Positions 40,583 through 49,603 of a DNA stretch of 64,000 bases are shown piece by piece. The DNA lies in contig CALJEN010000006.1 in the NCBI GenBank assembly GCA_938073905.1, positions 1 to 64,000 of the forward strand, read 5' to 3'. The notes below the pieces were generated by a model. That model had not been told where the DNA came from. It made no database searches and saw only the letters and a list, made by a program, of their open reading frames with translations. Made by a program: the position numbers and the translations under genes. The DNA is from an uncultured Sulfolobales archaeon (lineage in GTDB: Archaea; Thermoproteota; Thermoprotei_A; Sulfolobales; NBVN01). The stretch's first letter is position 1. Every line of letters begins with the position of its first letter.

Positions 40583-42688
40583 CTAGGCGAAGAGCTCGAG
40601 GACCCAGTACGCGGAGACCGAGACGACCAGCGCTGCCAGGACCAGGTACAGGGACACTCCGAGCGCGTACCTGAGGCTCCTGCTCTCGTAGTATATCGCC
40701 GCGATCGTCGGCAGGCAGGGTATGTAGAACATGAAGAAGAAGAGGAGCCCGACCGCCTGCTGGAACGTCAGCCCCAGGGCCTCCAGAGCCTCGGCCTCCT
40801 CGACGTTGGACAGCGCGGCCGCGGAGGTCACGAGACCCTCCTTCGCTACGGCTCCGTAGAGGAGGGCGAACCCCACCTTCCAGGAGGACGAGGGGTCGAG
40901 CCCGTAGACCGCCTCCGCGAGCCTGCCCACGGCGGACCCGACCAGTGCCGCGTACGAGTCCGCGGGGTCGCTGGCGAGTCCCGCGGGTCCGTAGGACACG
41001 GCGAGCCACGCGGCGAGGGCCATCGCGAATATCACGGTCCCGGCCTTGGCGAGGAAGTGGCGGACCCTTATCCAGGAGTTCCACCACACGACCCTAGCGC
41101 TCGGCCTGTGGAGCGGGGGTATCTCCATGACGAGCTCCGGAGCCTCGCCCGCCTTGAACACGAGAGCCCTCAGGAGCTTCGAGGTGAGGAGGAAGAGGGC
41201 TATAGAGAGCATGTAAAGGGAGAAGACCAGAGAGGCCTGGAGCAGGGGTCGGCCGGGGAAGAGGTACTGGGCGAAGTACATCATGACCACGAACCTCGCC
41301 TGGCACAGAACGAACGGCACCGAGCCGAGCACCTGGAGCCTCTCGTGCTCGTCTATGGCGATCCTGGACTGGAGAGCCGCCGGGACGTTGCACCCGAACC
41401 CAAGCACCAGCGGGTACAGAGACCTGCCGGAGAGCCCGAACGCTCGGAGGAGCCTGTGGAGCGAGTGGACCATCCTGGGACCGAGGCCGCTGTCCTCGAG
41501 CACGGAGATCAGGGCCGAGACCACGAGGACTAGGGGGGCGAAGCTCAGCACCAGGCCCACCCCGCCCAGGATCCCGTCGGCGACCAGGGCCGCCAGGGCC
41601 TCGCTGTAGCCCTCGAGGCTCCCCCTCACCGAGTCCCCGAGGAGCGAGAAGGCCCGGGCCAGGAGGCCCGACAGGCTGTACTCCTCGAGGGCCTCCGCGG
41701 CGCTCTCCCAGCCGGCGAGCCTCATGAGCGCGTTGAGGGGGAACCCAGTGTTGACGCCGAACGCCCCGAGGAAGACGAGGAAGAGCGTGGCCAGCGAGAG
41801 TACTGGCCCTAGCCTCGGGCTCAGGAAGAGCCTGTCCAGGTAGAGCGATGCCCTGCTCTCCCTCACGGCCACCCTGACCACGGCCCCCTCCAGTACCTCC
41901 GAGGCCTTCTCGTACCTCGCGAACACCGCGACGTCCTCCGGGTGCCTGCCGTAGACCCTCCTGAACTCCTCCCTGAGCTCCTTAGCGAGCTCGAGGACAT
42001 CCCCCCTGGAGACCAGCCTGGCCACCTCCTCGTCGCCCTCGAGGAGCTTCAGGGCCACCCAGGTGCTGGAGAGGGGCGTGCTCCCGAGCTCCCTGGAGAG
42101 CCTCTCGATGTACTGGCCCAGGGGTCCGTAGTCGACGCGCAGGGGAGGCCTGGGACCGCCTCCCCTCGCAGCCTCGACGAGCGCGTCGAGCAGCTCCTTC
42201 ACCCCCTCCCCCGTTAGGGACGATATGGGGATCACCGGCACCCCGAGCCTGCTCGAGACCTTGCCCACGTCTACGTGTACGCCCCTCTTGTGGGCAAGAT
42301 CCCACTTGGTCAGGGCGACCACCAGCCTCAAGCCCATCTCGGCCAGCTCCAGCGGGAGGTAGACCGACCTCTCCACGATTAGGGGGTCAACGAGAGCCAG
42401 CACAGCGTCGTAGGAGCCCTCGAGCAGGAACCTCTTGGTTATAGCCTCCTCGGGCGAGGTCGTCGCAAGGCCGTAGACCCCCGGGAGGTCGACCAGGCAC
42501 ACCCTCGCTCCTCGGTGCTCGATCCTCGCGACGGCCATCTCCACAGTAGTCCCGGGCCACGCCGCGACCCTCACGGCCTTCCCGGTGACGTGGCCGAAGA
42601 AGGTCGACTTGCCCGTCGACGGCTGCCCGACCACCGCTACAACCAGGTCGCACTCCTCGCCGACCTCCACCGCTCGGTGACGGGCCAC
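40583..42688 (-). CDS. feoB: Ferrous iron transporter FeoB
   Basis: 701 residues. N-terminal G-protein domain: G1 GQPSTGKST, G3 DLPGVYGL, G4 TKWD and G5-like SSLTGEG, followed by a helical guanine-dissociation-inhibitor-like region (about 190-270) and a membrane domain with two Gate motifs (VLSFAPLVLVVSALISVLEDSG; FGCNVPAAL). It imports Fe2+. The GTG start is preceded by GGGTG; the promoter has CTTTATTTT (about 42718-42726) and an adjacent DtxR-like box. No feoA is encoded next to it. The usual NKxD is TKWD here, a common archaeal variant. Confidence 0.95.
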   Translation of the reverse strand: MARHRAVEVGEECDLVVAVVGQPSTGKSTFFGHVTGKAVRVAAWPGTTVEMAVARIEHRGARVCLVDLPGVYGLATTSPEEAITKRFLLEGSYDAVLALVDPLIVERSVYLPLELAEMGLRLVVALTKWDLAHKRGVHVDVGKVSSRLGVPVIPISSLTGEGVKELLDALVEAARGGGPRPPLRVDYGPLGQYIERLSRELGSTPLSSTWVALKLLEGDEEVARLVSRGDVLELAKELREEFRRVYGRHPEDVAVFARYEKASEVLEGAVVRVAVRESRASLYLDRLFLSPRLGPVLSLATLFLVFLGAFGVNTGFPLNALMRLAGWESAAEALEEYSLSGLLARAFSLLGDSVRGSLEGYSEALAALVADGILGGVGLVLSFAPLVLVVSALISVLEDSGLGPRMVHSLHRLLRAFGLSGRSLYPLVLGFGCNVPAALQSRIAIDEHERLQVLGSVPFVLCQARFVVMMYFAQYLFPGRPLLQASLVFSLYMLSIALFLLTSKLLRALVFKAGEAPELVMEIPPLHRPSARVVWWNSWIRVRHFLAKAGTVIFAMALAAWLAVSYGPAGLASDPADSYAALVGSAVGRLAEAVYGLDPSSSWKVGFALLYGAVAKEGLVTSAAALSNVEEAEALEALGLTFQQAVGLLFFFMFYIPCLPTIAAIYYESRSLRYALGVSLYLVLAALVVSVSAYWVLELFA

Positions 42689-42728
42689 CCGGCTTCCCGG
42701 GCGATGCAGGAGTCCTCAAAATAAAGTT

Positions 42729-42742
42729 TTAGACTTATCTAA
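42729..42742. promoter_or_regulatory. DtxR/IdeR-like box upstream of feoB
   Basis: TTAGACTTATCTAA has perfect 5-bp arms and matches the general TTAG-N6-CTAA form of DtxR-family (iron repressor) boxes. It lies directly upstream of the CTTTATTTT TATA-like box of feoB, as expected for iron-dependent repression or competition with transcription factor binding. Confidence 0.62.
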
Positions 42743-42791
42743 CTCCTGACGGTATAAGAAGCTCGTGGAATCGCGGCCCCCGATCGACCCC

Positions 42792-44138
42792 CTAGCAGGC
42801 GAGCCTTCTCCGCGAGTACTCTACGGCTCTATCTATCAGCTCCGGGCAGTTCCCGAGGTACCTCGAGGGGTCGAGGACCTCTCTGAGCTCCTCCGGGCTC
42901 AGGTGCTTCGACAGGAGCTCGTGTCTCCGGACGGCCTCCTCCAGGCCGACCCCGGGTCTCAGGGACCTCGTCAACTCGACCAGGGCTTGGTGAGCCACGT
43001 GCCTGGGCACCCCCTTTCCGACGAGCCTGACGACCAGGGCCTCAGCCATTATCGCACCGCCGGTCAGAGCCAGGTTCCTGAGCATGGCATCCCTATCGAC
43101 GGCGAAGACCCTGAGCAGCCTAAGGGAGTCCTCGAGCATCTGGTCTACGACGAGCAGCACGTGGGGGACCAGTATCCTCTCGCTGCTGCTGTTCGTGAGG
43201 TCCCTCTCGTGCATCAGGGGCACGTTCTCCAGGGCCGCTACGCAGAGAGACCTCGCGATCCTGGCGAGCCCCGAGATCCTCTCGGCGGTCACGGGGTTCC
43301 TCTTGTGGGGCATGGCGCTGCTCCCGACCCTCGGCTCGGACTCGTAGACCTCCCCTATCTCCGTCCTCGAGAGCTCCCTGACCTCGAGAGCGAGCCTGTC
43401 GAGCTGCGAGGCCAGGATAGCGAGGTCTGCCACGAGCTCCGCGAACCCGTCCCGCGGTGCCACCTGGGTGGTTATGGCGTGGGGCTCGAGCCCCAGGCGC
43501 TCCGAGGCCACCCTCTCGACTACCAGTCCCCTCCCGAGCCACCCGGCCATCGTCCCGACGGCCCCCGAGATCTTGGACTTGACGAGCCTCTTCTCCGCGT
43601 CGCAGAGCCTCTCGTAGCTCCTCGAGAGCTCGTAGACGTAGTTGGCGAGCTTGAAGCCCAGCGTTATTGGGAGAGCGTGCTGTCCGTGAGTCCTGCCCAC
43701 CATCAGGGTGTCCCTGTGCTCCAGAGCGAGCCTGGAGAGCCCCTCGACGACCCTGGCGAGCTTCCCCTTCACTATGCCGAGGGCCTCCCTGAGCACGAGG
43801 GCCCAGGCCGTGTCGACCACGTCGTAGCTGGTAGCGCCGAGGTGGACGTACTTGCCGCACTCCCCGCACCTCTCCCCCAGTATGTAGGTCAGGGACGCTA
43901 TGTCGTGCCCCAGCACGGCCTCCTTGGCGTATACCTCCGAGGCGCTGAGCCCTCTCGAGCACTCGGCGAGGGCCTCCGCGCACCCCCTCGGTGCCAGCCC
44001 GGCCTCCTCGAGACCCGCCATGATCGCTATCTCGACCTCGACGAACCTCCTGACGAGCTCCTCGACCCTGAAGAGCCTCCTCATCTCCTCAGAGCCGTAC
44101 CTCCAGTCCAGAGGGCACACAGCGCCGAGCTCTCCCAA
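42792..44138 (-). CDS. purB: Adenylosuccinate lyase
   Basis: 448 residues. It acts twice in purine synthesis, releasing fumarate from SAICAR and adenylosuccinate. The fumarase/aspartase-superfamily signature is SSAMPHKRNPV (about 270-280), with VHLGATSYDVVDT and VGRTHGQHALPITLG carrying catalytic histidine regions. TTG start. The AT-rich element near 44166-44177 (GGTTAAATGC, GCATTTAACC on the other strand) may serve both this gene and the divergent gene at 44198. Confidence 0.94.
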   Translation of the reverse strand: MGELGAVCPLDWRYGSEEMRRLFRVEELVRRFVEVEIAIMAGLEEAGLAPRGCAEALAECSRGLSASEVYAKEAVLGHDIASLTYILGERCGECGKYVHLGATSYDVVDTAWALVLREALGIVKGKLARVVEGLSRLALEHRDTLMVGRTHGQHALPITLGFKLANYVYELSRSYERLCDAEKRLVKSKISGAVGTMAGWLGRGLVVERVASERLGLEPHAITTQVAPRDGFAELVADLAILASQLDRLALEVRELSRTEIGEVYESEPRVGSSAMPHKRNPVTAERISGLARIARSLCVAALENVPLMHERDLTNSSSERILVPHVLLVVDQMLEDSLRLLRVFAVDRDAMLRNLALTGGAIMAEALVVRLVGKGVPRHVAHQALVELTRSLRPGVGLEEAVRRHELLSKHLSPEELREVLDPSRYLGNCPELIDRAVEYSRRRLAC

Positions 44139-44197
44139 CCGGTCTCCCCTCGAGTCCTCTCGAGAGCGGTTAAATGCTGTCCGGGGCTCGGTGAGCT

Positions 44198-44662
44198 GTG
44201 CGCGCAGAGCCGTCCGGACGCCCGGTGGGCAGGCTCAGGCTGCTGCCCGTCTACCTGGCCCTCGCGATCTTCTACGCCTACGGGCTCCTCTGGACTCTCA
44301 GACCGAGGAGGGTCGAGAACATGGAGGACGTACTGGAGCAGTTCTACTACGGCTTCCTCAAGCTGAGGAGGGAGGACGTCGAGGTCGTCAGGCTGAGCGA
44401 AGACGAGCTCGTGACGGTCTCGAGGAACCCGTGCCCCATACTGAGGCTCTCGCTGAGGCTGGGGCTCGACACGAGGTACACGTGCAGGGTGGTCTCCGAG
44501 ACGGTCTGCAGGTACGTGCTCGAGCGGATGGACCCGAGGCTGCGCTTCGAGAGGGACTACGAGCGCATCAGGCCGCACAGTGACGGTTGTCTGGAGAGAG
44601 TGTACGTAGCCCGCGGGGGAGGACGACCGGGGAGCACGGACTCCCGGACCTCCACCCTCTAG
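44198..44662 (+). CDS. Cysteine-containing membrane-associated protein, unknown function
   Basis: 154 residues from a GTG start about 25 bp after a TATA-like GGTTAAATGC. A short N-terminal hydrophobic stretch (LLPVYLALAIFYAYGLLW) may be an anchor. The central part has conserved-looking cysteines and arginines (SRNPCPILRLSLRLGLDTRYTCRVVSETVCRYVLERM; then HSDGCLERVY), four in all. The C-terminal tail is Gly/Ser/Thr-rich. The pattern resembles the L-2-amino-thiazoline-4-carboxylate hydrolase-like/small-cysteine families, but the match is weak and I assign no function. Confidence 0.68.
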   Translation: MRAEPSGRPVGRLRLLPVYLALAIFYAYGLLWTLRPRRVENMEDVLEQFYYGFLKLRREDVEVVRLSEDELVTVSRNPCPILRLSLRLGLDTRYTCRVVSETVCRYVLERMDPRLRFERDYERIRPHSDGCLERVYVARGGGRPGSTDSRTSTL

Positions 44663-44833
44663 AGCAGGGAGCGATGCGCCCCGGCCGACGGGAGCCGCAC
44701 CCGGCTGGACGAAGCTCGGAGCCTCCGGGGCGGAGAAACCTTCTTTAGCCAGTTTCGGGGAAGTCCGCAAAGCGCCCGGTGGTGTCTTCATAAAACTTAT
44801 AAGTCGGACCCACAACGCTATGCGGTATTCGCT

Positions 44834-46228
44834 GTGGTAGGGCCGGTGGACGTGCTGATATTCGTTCTCTACCTGCTGGCACTGCTCGCGATAGGCCGCT
44901 GGACATCCAAATGGGCTAAGACCTTCGAGGACTTCTCGGTGGCCGGCAGGAGGGTGAGGCTCTGGCTAGCGTTCTCCACGGTCGCGGCGACCTGGATAGG
45001 TGGAGGGATAACGATCGGGGTCGCTGCCAGAGCGTACGCGGGAAAGATGGTGGGTGCCTGGGGCACGACGATAGGCTTCGGCAGCACGCTGCTACTGCTG
45101 GGGCTCTTCTACGCGGGCCCCCTGCGGAGGCTGAGGCTCCACACGCTGGCCGACTACTACACGGCGAGATTCGGGAGGGAGTGGATCGGGGCCCTCTCCG
45201 GGATCCTGATGTACGTAGCGTACGTCTTCGCCGTCACGGCCCAGGTGTCCGCGGGTGCGGTGCTCCTCTCAGCCGTCTTCGGCTGGGACTACAGTGCCTC
45301 GGTACTGGTGAGCGGCGGCGTGGTCATAGTCTACACAGTCATGGGAGGTCTGTGGGCCGTAGCCATGACGGACTTCGTCCAGCTCCTCGTGACGTTCGCC
45401 GGGATCCTAGCGGCCCTCGCCATAGGCATAAGCAGGGTCGGCGTGGGGACCGTGGCCGTAGCGATGGGGGAGGCGGGAGCGTTCGACCCGGGGATACTGC
45501 TGTCCATGAACTTCTGGGCCCTCTTCCTCGTGCTCGCGCTGGGGGACATACCGGCGCCGGACCTGATGCAGAGGGTGTACGCGTCCGCCGACGATAGGAC
45601 CGCCAGGGCCTCCTCGATACTCGCAGGCTTCGCTTACTACGCGGCCGGCATCGTCTCGATAACCGTGGGGGTCATCATGAAGGTCCTCGAGCCTTCTCTC
45701 CCAGACCCCCAGCTGGCCTACCCGTCGATGATAGCCTACTTCCTCCCGACGGGCATAGCGGGGCTCACCCTAGCGGGGCTCATGGCCGCCGTTATGAGCA
45801 ACGCGGACAGCATGCTCCTGGCCCCGTCTCTAGTCCTCGTCAAGAACGTGGTCAGAGACCTGCTCAAGAAGGAAATGAGCGACGCCGAGCTGCTCAGGGC
45901 CAGCAGGTTCGCGGTGGTCGGGCTGGGGATCCTGGCGCTGGCGGCGAGCCTCGCCAGGGCCGACGTCCTCTACTGGCTGACCCTTGCCTTCGACGTGCTC
46001 TTCGCGAGCCTCTTCGTCCCCCTGACGCTGGGCCTGTTCTGGTCTGGGTACAACTGGCAGGGCGCCGCTTCCGCGATAATCGCCGGAGCCGCCTCCAGGC
46101 TCGCCCTCGAGTGGATGCTGGTCGCCGAAGTGATACCGGAATGGTGGATGGCCAGCCTCGGCGCACCCCTGATAAGCCTCGCAGCCGGAGTCGTGGCCGC
46201 GCTGCTCACCCCGGCTGGGAGCCGGTAG
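44834..46228 (+). CDS. Sodium:solute symporter (SSS family)
   Basis: 464 residues with 12-13 membrane helices. SSS features: an early DFSVAGRRVRLW motif, AATWIGGGITIGVA, the TLADYYTARFG loop, and GLTLAGLMAAVMSNADSMLLAPS, the sodium-site helix. TATA-like ACTTATAAG at about 44796-44804; the GTG start at 44834 gives a near-leaderless transcript. Substrate unknown. A second SSS symporter (58727-60154) has a DUF3311 partner, this one has not. Convergent with the B3/B4 gene. Confidence 0.9.
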   Translation: MVGPVDVLIFVLYLLALLAIGRWTSKWAKTFEDFSVAGRRVRLWLAFSTVAATWIGGGITIGVAARAYAGKMVGAWGTTIGFGSTLLLLGLFYAGPLRRLRLHTLADYYTARFGREWIGALSGILMYVAYVFAVTAQVSAGAVLLSAVFGWDYSASVLVSGGVVIVYTVMGGLWAVAMTDFVQLLVTFAGILAALAIGISRVGVGTVAVAMGEAGAFDPGILLSMNFWALFLVLALGDIPAPDLMQRVYASADDRTARASSILAGFAYYAAGIVSITVGVIMKVLEPSLPDPQLAYPSMIAYFLPTGIAGLTLAGLMAAVMSNADSMLLAPSLVLVKNVVRDLLKKEMSDAELLRASRFAVVGLGILALAASLARADVLYWLTLAFDVLFASLFVPLTLGLFWSGYNWQGAASAIIAGAASRLALEWMLVAEVIPEWWMASLGAPLISLAAGVVAALLTPAGSR

Positions 46229-46296
46229 CCGGGAGCCCCGGGGAGCTTACGAGAAGCTTTTCTCCCCTAGACCTCGACGTTCGGGAAGTCCTGCCG

Positions 46297-46995
46297 CTAC
46301 CAGGTGGCCGGCCTCTTGACGACCACCCTCCCGCACCAGCTCCAGCCGGCCGGGGAGAGGAGCTCGTAGACCCTTCTGACGGCTTCGACGACCCTGGTCT
46401 CCTTGACCCCCGGGACTCCGGCTCCCAGGACGAAGACCTCCCTAGTGTCGTCCCTGATGGCGGTCTCGACGCAGTCTCTGTGGGGATACAGGTGCATGAC
46501 GGTGCCCCTGCCGTCGACGAGCACCGGTATCCCCCTCGGCAGGGTCTCTGGTCTGCCGCCCAGGGGGTTGAAGACCTCCCCTCCGCGGCTCAGCGTCAGA
46601 GCGTAGGGGAGAGTGGCCCTGTCCATGTCGTAGAGGCCTATCGGGACGCCCGTGTAGGCCGAGGCTATGTTGCCCGCGTCCACCACCGTGTTGACCCTCG
46701 GGAAGGAGCCCCTGAGGCACCTCCTCACCAGGGCCTCGCTCGAGGGTCTAGTCTTGGTGGGGTCTATCCCGACCCTCCAGAAGAAGTCCCTATAGGCCCT
46801 GAAGACGGGGTCCTCCTTGACGGACTCGAGAGTGTAGCGCGAGCCTACGTACCTCACCAGCTCCTCCACCTCCCCCTCGAAACTCGCGGGCCGCGGCTCC
46901 CTCGCCCAGACAACCGTGTAGGCCGCGAAGACCCCTAGGGGGTGCAGAGACCTGTCCACCTCGAGCAGGCCGTCTAGGGAACCGCAGTACTCCAC
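46297..46995 (-). CDS. B3/B4 tRNA-binding domain protein
   Basis: 232 residues from GTG 46995, about 30 bp after a TATA-like GATTTTTTAT. The frame is open further upstream but that part is a shadow. Residues about 50-215 match the B3/B4 domain of phenylalanyl-tRNA synthetase beta chain in stand-alone form: RDFFWRVGIDPTKTRPSSEALVRRCLRG, NTVVDAGNIAS, GIPVLVDGRGTVMHLYPHRDCVETAI. Such stand-alone proteins may edit mischarged tRNA or act on D-amino-acid esters; the real substrate is unknown. Confidence 0.85.
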   Translation of the reverse strand: MEYCGSLDGLLEVDRSLHPLGVFAAYTVVWAREPRPASFEGEVEELVRYVGSRYTLESVKEDPVFRAYRDFFWRVGIDPTKTRPSSEALVRRCLRGSFPRVNTVVDAGNIASAYTGVPIGLYDMDRATLPYALTLSRGGEVFNPLGGRPETLPRGIPVLVDGRGTVMHLYPHRDCVETAIRDDTREVFVLGAGVPGVKETRVVEAVRRVYELLSPAGWSWCGRVVVKRPATW

Positions 46996-47174
46996 TCCGG
47001 GTACCGCCCGGTGCTCGCGGGCTTCGATAAAAAATCGGCGACCCCGGATAGTGGCCGGGCCCTCCCCGCCCCCGGATATTAGCCTCGGTGCTCTCGGTAT
47101 GTCGGCTGATGAAGCCCTCGATCGCTGAGCAGTGATGTCGGCAGGGTTTGGCTGACGCCCGCGCGACCGGGGGC

Positions 47175-47879
47175 TCAGCACGGCACGACCAGCACCCTGA
47201 GGTTCCCGAGGTCGACCGCTCCCGGGCCGGGCGCCAGAGCCTCGACCGCGGCGGGCAGGCCCCTGAGAGCCAGCACGTCCTCCTCGACGAGAGGCCCCCT
47301 CCTGTAGACCAGGGCCACGCAGGGGAGTCCGACCACGGCCGACGCGTAGAGACCCTCCATGAACCTCACCATAGCGGTGCTCGCGTCCCTCTCCGAGGGG
47401 ACGCAGGATACCGGGTGGGTGTGGGCCTCGAGCAGCACCTCGCTTACGTACGGGAGGGAGACCCTCCCGACGTCCCCCTCCGCTACGTAGACGTCGCCAG
47501 TCCTCAGGACCAGGAGCACGTACTCTACTCCAGACCGCGAGCTCGCCTGCGCGTAGCCCCTCATCCCGGCCACCAGGTCGAGCGCGTAGCGGCTGGCCCT
47601 CTCCAGCAGCTCGTCCGGAGCCCTGCCCCCAGCACCGCCGACGAGGCGCACGGTCACCCCGCTCTCCGCCAGCTCCCCGAGCTCGAAGAGCTCTCGACCG
47701 GGCTCGCAGTCCCTGTAGTACACGAGGACCTCGCCGTCCACCACGTCCCCGGAGGCCTCGCAACCGTACTCGGACGAGATCGAGAGCAGCCCGTCTGCTA
47801 GCAGCACGAGCGTCCTGAGCCTTAGAGAGCTGTCCGCGCGGAACAGCTTCTCCAGCTTACCCGCCCTCAAGCCGGACAC
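47175..47879 (-). CDS. JAMM/MPN-like putative metalloprotease
   Basis: 234 residues from a GTG start. In the second half the sequence EAHTHPVSCVPSERDASTA fits the JAMM zinc motif HxHP...SxxD, with a possible catalytic glutamate in EGDVGRV upstream. Strands before (VEYVLLVLRTGDVYVAEGD) and after (VVGLPCVALVYRRG) are as in JAB/MPN domains. The first 100 residues are a separate alpha/beta part with two cysteines. JAMM enzymes remove ubiquitin-like modifiers or activate sulfur carriers. The match is by motif only, and the spacing is slightly shorter than the classic one. Confidence 0.7.
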   Translation of the reverse strand: MSGLRAGKLEKLFRADSSLRLRTLVLLADGLLSISSEYGCEASGDVVDGEVLVYYRDCEPGRELFELGELAESGVTVRLVGGAGGRAPDELLERASRYALDLVAGMRGYAQASSRSGVEYVLLVLRTGDVYVAEGDVGRVSLPYVSEVLLEAHTHPVSCVPSERDASTAMVRFMEGLYASAVVGLPCVALVYRRGPLVEEDVLALRGLPAAVEALAPGPGAVDLGNLRVLVVPC

Positions 47880-48110
47880 CCGCGGTCAGGGATAGCGGTG
47901 CTAGCGTCTCCCCGCTAGCAGTAGGCGCCCAAGGTTTTTGAGGGCTCGCTAGAGGGATCGTCCCCCGCCCCCACCTGTCTCGTGCGATGTCTCTCGGAAG
48001 AGAGACCGCTCCAAACTCGCGCTCTCCTCGAACGCCTGCTCGCGCCAGAGGAGTCAGCCCGCTCGGCCGCGATAGATTTAAGTCCGCTCGAGAAGCTGAG
48101 TCGAGAGATC

Positions 48111-48809
48111 GTGAGGTACCTGCTAGTGGTGGGCAACGGGCTAGCGCTCCACCTGGTGAGGGCCGTGCGGAAGCACGATAGCAGAGCGCACGTAACCCTG
48201 GTGCCGACCACCAGAGAGGCTCTAGAGCTTTCGGCGTCTTCGGGTGCCGACAGCGTTCTCGAGTCCCTCGAGAGGCTAGACCCGAAGTCCATCGACGTGG
48301 CGGTGGTCCAGCTGGAGTCCGCGGGGGACTACTGCGAGCTGGGCAGGGAGCTGAAGCGCGGCGGAGTCCCCCTAGTCGTGGCATTCACGGTCTCCGGGGA
48401 TCCCGGAGACTACGGAGCGTGCGGCTTCGACGTCGCCATACCCGTAGGGCTCCTCATCGAGAGCGCCGTCGGCTCCATAGTGGGCTTCGACTCGTGGGTG
48501 CGAGTGCCCACGCACGAGTTTGCCGGCGTGAGCCTGGAGGTCTGCAGGGTCTTCAGGAGGGCCAGGCTCGGGGTGACCCTGAGGGACGTCCTGAGCGAGG
48601 TGAGCGGCGTGAGGGGACTCGTGGCTCTGTACGACAAGCACGGCAGCTACGTGACGTCGGGAGACTACGTGCTCTCCGAGGGAGACCTGGTGGCCGTAGC
48701 CGCTCCCACCGAGAGGGACTTGGTGAGGGCCGTCGAGAGGCTGAACAAGCTCTTCTCCCTCGCGGAGAGGGTCTACGCGGCGCTGGAGTCGAGGAGGCCT
48801 CCGGGGTAG
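48111..48809 (+). CDS. TrkA-like RCK-domain protein
   Basis: 232 residues from GTG 48111, about 32 bp after a TATA-like GATTTAAG. An N-terminal Rossmann-like part (MRYLLVVGNGLALHLVRAV) lacks the full GxGxxG. The C-terminal RCK_C domain is clear: VTLRDVLSEVSGVRGLVALYDKHGSYVTSGDYVLSEGDLVAVAAP. Such proteins gate or regulate ion channels and transporters on ligand binding. It ends one base before the start of the MscS-family gene at 48811, so the two very probably form a channel and regulator unit. Confidence 0.82.
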   Translation: MRYLLVVGNGLALHLVRAVRKHDSRAHVTLVPTTREALELSASSGADSVLESLERLDPKSIDVAVVQLESAGDYCELGRELKRGGVPLVVAFTVSGDPGDYGACGFDVAIPVGLLIESAVGSIVGFDSWVRVPTHEFAGVSLEVCRVFRRARLGVTLRDVLSEVSGVRGLVALYDKHGSYVTSGDYVLSEGDLVAVAAPTERDLVRAVERLNKLFSLAERVYAALESRRPPG

Positions 48810-48810
48810 G

Positions 48811-49584
48811 GTGGTAGCCGTGGCGTCCTGGGTCGAGGTGTTCACCGGCTGGCTGGGGGCCTACCTGGTCAGGGTGCTCCAGGCAGCGCTGGTGATCCTC
48901 GTAGCCTACATCGTCGTCAAGTACATAGACAAAGCAGTCACCCTGATAGTGAGGAGCGAGGAGCACGAGTTCCTGGAGAGGTTCGTCATGTTCTTCAAGG
49001 CCGTGGTGTACTCGGTGTCCGTGCTGATGGCCATCAGCTTCGTGTCGACGGAGCCCCTGGTCTTCGTGGCCCTGCTCCTCAGCGTCGGGATAGGGGTGAT
49101 TGTGATGTTCTCGGACGTCCTGAGGAACCTGGGGTCGGAGCTCTACGTGAGGAACGTCAGGGCCTTCAGGGAGGGCGACTGGGTGGAGGTGGACGGCATA
49201 CAGGGGAGGGTAGCCAAGATGGGCTCCCTCGGAGTAGTCCTGGAGACCCTGAGGAGGGAGAGGGTCTACATACCGTACACGAGGCTCTCCCACTCGACCG
49301 TCGTGAACAGGATGAGCACCTACGGCCTGTCCGTGAGGCTCGCAGCGATGGTCCCTAAGACGTACGACATGCCGAGAGCCCGGGAGCTCGTGCTCTCCTC
49401 TCTCGAGGCGGTCAGAGAAGACCTGATGGCGGAGCCCTCGGTCGTCCTGAGGTCTGCCACCGAGACGCACTACGTATTCGACGTGGTCATCGACGTCATG
49501 AACGTGGGCAAGGTGGAGAGAGTCCTCGACAGAGTGGTCCTCGAGCTCAAGTCAAGAGACCCGAACGTGGACGTGACGTTCTAG
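48811..49584 (+). CDS. MscS-family channel protein paired with a TrkA-like regulator
   Basis: 257 residues from a GTG start directly after the TrkA-like gene. Helices at about 15-40, 62-80 and 85-110, with FVALLLSVGIGVIVMFSDVLRNLGSELYVRNVRAFREGDWVEVDGIQGRVAKMGSLGVVLETLRRERVYIPYTRL, the MscS pore helix and beta domain, and a C-terminal alpha/beta domain. Unlike the gene at 17707, the pore helix lacks the GLAAQQTLGN motif. It probably gates under control of its RCK partner. Third MscS-type gene in the window. Confidence 0.85.
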   Translation: MVAVASWVEVFTGWLGAYLVRVLQAALVILVAYIVVKYIDKAVTLIVRSEEHEFLERFVMFFKAVVYSVSVLMAISFVSTEPLVFVALLLSVGIGVIVMFSDVLRNLGSELYVRNVRAFREGDWVEVDGIQGRVAKMGSLGVVLETLRRERVYIPYTRLSHSTVVNRMSTYGLSVRLAAMVPKTYDMPRARELVLSSLEAVREDLMAEPSVVLRSATETHYVFDVVIDVMNVGKVERVLDRVVLELKSRDPNVDVTF

Positions 49585-49603
49585 CGCGAGCGGTGTCGAG
49601 GAG

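Noticed and set aside
46996-47763. Open frame extension upstream of the B3/B4-domain gene
   Set aside because: It shadows the JAMM-like gene and has a low-complexity Arg/Gly composition; a promoter lies at about 47027-47034.
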